Assembly (NCBI RefSeq): GCF_001570425.1
Contig: NZ_BCSX01000038.1
Location: forward strand, 1-32,554
From: Mycolicibacterium brisbanense
Lineage (GTDB): Bacteria > Actinomycetota > Actinomycetes > Mycobacteriales > Mycobacteriaceae
Direction: 5' to 3'
DNA length: 32,554 bases
The notes beneath the pieces were generated by a model that did no database searches, was not told the DNA's origin, and worked only from the letters and a program-made list of their open reading frames with translations. Position numbers and translations under genes: made by a program. Positions 31,708 through 32,554 of this stretch are shown here, piece by piece (position 1 is the stretch's first letter; every line of letters begins with the position of its first letter).

Positions 31708-31911
31708 GTGGTGTGGACCGAAGTGACACCCGAACTGTGTGAGGTGTGCGGCGCCGAATTCGGGCCCGGCACAGTACTGGTCGGCTGGCGGCCAGGGTCG
31801 CCCGGCTGTCGGACGTACTGCTGCCGGGCCTGCGACCACATCACGCAGGTGCCGGCCGATCAGATTCGGCACCGCTGGGTGGCGGACCGGTCGCGCAGGC
31901 GCCAGGGGTGA
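31708..31911 (+). CDS. Small cysteine-rich, possibly zinc-binding protein
   Basis: The 67-residue protein has five or six cysteines in a zinc-ribbon-like layout: CEVC near residue 11, a lone C near 34, then CCRAC near 39-43. Four of these could hold one zinc ion. The C-terminal end is basic (RHRWVADRSRRRQ). No family was recognised. The cysteine spacing, leaderless promoter and position just before the rRNA operon end are what can be seen. It has no signal peptide. Confidence 0.6.
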   Translation: MVWTEVTPELCEVCGAEFGPGTVLVGWRPGSPGCRTYCCRACDHITQVPADQIRHRWVADRSRRRQG

Positions 31912-32034
31912 CCCATGCACGCGCCTCGATACGCGGTGCCATAAGGCTGCACACGTGGATTTGGCTTTTGTCGGCAATTCGATGGATTGGCGCCGCACAA
32001 CTGCGAACAACCAAAACGCAATATGCACGTGGAT

Positions 32035-32076
32035 ATAAAAATGCCCGGGCCCCCAATGTGTGATTGGGGGCCCGGG
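32035..32076 (-). terminator. Intrinsic terminator of the rRNA operon
   Basis: The arms at 32044-32056 (CCCGGGCCCCCAA) and 32064-32076 pair perfectly over 13 bp with a 7-nt loop. Reading on the minus strand, the stem is followed by ATTTTTAT. It lies 10 bp beyond the 5S gene, so this strong hairpin with a T-run ends the rRNA transcript. Confidence 0.85.
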
Positions 32077-32086
32077 GCTTAATGCG

Positions 32087-32202
32087 TGTTCGGCGGTGTC
32101 CTACTTTTCCACCCGTGTGGGTAGTATCATCGGCGCTGGCAGGCTTAGCTTCCGGGTTCGGGATGGGACCGGGCGTTTCCCTGCCGCTATGGACCGCCGT
32201 AA
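32087..32202 (-). rRNA. rrf: 5S ribosomal RNA
   Basis: On the minus strand the sequence runs from TTACGGCGGTCCATAGCGGC through ACGCCCGGTCCCATCCCGAA to GGTGGAAAAGTAGGACACCG, a typical mycobacterial 5S rRNA of about 116 nt. The ends TACGGCGG and CCGCCGAA pair to close helix I. The end positions may be off by one or two bases. It is the last gene of the operon, before a strong terminator. Confidence 0.93.
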
Positions 32203-32343
32203 CTCTATTCACCCGTTTCTGGGTGTACATCTGTGTGTGTTTTGGTGGTGGAGTGTGGTGACCCCTGTGTGGGGGTGACGTGTGGTGTGGTTGCGAGGCT
32301 TGGGTGTGCGTCTTACAGGTAACCCAACAGGGTGTTTGTTGGT
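32203..32343 (-). other. 23S-5S internal transcribed spacer
   Basis: About 140 bp lie between the two rRNA genes. No tRNA or other gene is visible. The segment is rich in GTGTG/CACAC runs on either strand and would carry the cleavage sites for release of 23S and 5S rRNA. Confidence 0.6.
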
Positions 32344-32554
32344 TGTTGTAAGTTTTCGGCCGGTTAGTGCCAGTTCCCTGCGCCTATTGCTAGGTGTCTA
32401 GGTCTGGTCTATCGATCCCGTGGTCTGCGGGGGGCCTTATCCCACTAAATGGGTGAGAAGCCTGGTCTTGGAGGGGGTTTCCCGCTTAGATGCTTTCAGC
32501 GGTTATCCTGTCCGAACGTGGCTATCCAGCCGTGCCCCTGGTGGGACAACTGGT
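32344..32554 (-). rRNA. rrl: 23S ribosomal RNA, 3' end (partial)
   Basis: The last ~211 bases of 23S rRNA lie here on the minus strand and continue beyond the right edge. Recognisable 3'-terminal sequences are ACCAGTTGTCCCACC at the edge, AAGCATCTAAGCGGGAAACC and GGAACTGGCACTAACCGGCC. The 3' end is set where ACTTACAACA would pair with the known TTGTAAGT start of mycobacterial 23S rRNA; it may be off by a few bases. The order 23S then 5S shows that the operon is read from right to left. Confidence 0.92.

Noticed and set aside
31912..32034. Gap before the rRNA terminator
   Set aside because: No open frame with a start signal, no tRNA-like fold and no clear promoter was seen, so it was left unannotated.
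32060..32278. Plus-strand frames across 32060-32278
   Set aside because: They run through the 5S rRNA and its terminator and have no protein features.
1..32554. CRISPR arrays, tRNA genes, riboswitches, phage attachment sites
   Set aside because: No regularly spaced repeats, cloverleaf-like sequences or known aptamer cores were recognised by eye on either strand.

Overview
The window reads as a chromosomal segment of a fast-growing mycobacterium (Mycolicibacterium-type): high GC, and a backbone that follows the Mycobacterium tuberculosis order serB2 (Rv3042c), ctaD (Rv3043c), fecB (Rv3044), adhC (Rv3045), a DUF3349 protein (probably Rv3046c), nrdF2 (Rv3048c), a flavin monooxygenase (Rv3049c) and a TetR regulator (Rv3050c). 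I identified these from memory of the protein families; no search was run.

Left edge (1-1086): the 3' end of an IS3-family element sits inside the istA transposase gene of an IS21-family element, whose own end is marked by three 29-bp repeats. Next comes a divergent YczE membrane protein / MocR regulator pair (1270-3576) with a perfect inverted repeat in its control region and a possible 48-residue gene translationally coupled to yczE. A small secreted protein, serB2 and ctaD follow on the minus strand, and fecB is divergent from ctaD.

Centre (8188-20686): a block of eleven tightly packed minus-strand genes, absent from the M. tuberculosis order as I know it, lies between fecB and adhC. Read from right to left they are a fused two-domain ABC ATPase, two permeases, a cysteine hydrolase of the isochorismatase family, a family 5 lipoprotein, a metallo-beta-lactamase-fold hydrolase, allantoinase, an Asp/Glu/hydantoin racemase-family protein, allantoicase, an unknown 176-residue protein and an Fe(II)/2-oxoglutarate oxygenase. 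Eight of the ten junctions share bases between stop and start codons. A divergent TetR gene probably controls the block. Allantoinase plus allantoicase would turn allantoin into ureidoglycolate and urea. The roles of the transporter, both other hydrolases, the unknown protein and the oxygenase are inferred only from company. This is the most novel-looking system in the window.

Right (20696-29796): a YciI-like protein, adhC, DUF3349, a flavin-dependent monooxygenase of the NtaA/SnaA/DszA type, a lipoprotein/membrane protein pair, nrdF2, a Baeyer-Villiger-type monooxygenase, its TetR neighbour and a geranylgeranyl-reductase-family flavoprotein. Synteny with M. tuberculosis breaks after the TetR gene, where nrdE/nrdI/nrdH would be expected. 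Far right (29880-32554): a LysR-type ligand-binding protein with no DNA-binding domain, divergent from a DUF5997 protein; a DUF3558-like lipoprotein; a cysteine-rich small protein; and the 3' end of an rRNA operon on the minus strand (terminator, 5S, start of 23S).

A recurring feature is a TANNNT -10 hexamer exactly 6 nt before an ATG or GTG. It occurs at seven genes and predicts leaderless transcripts, so it was used to choose several starts.
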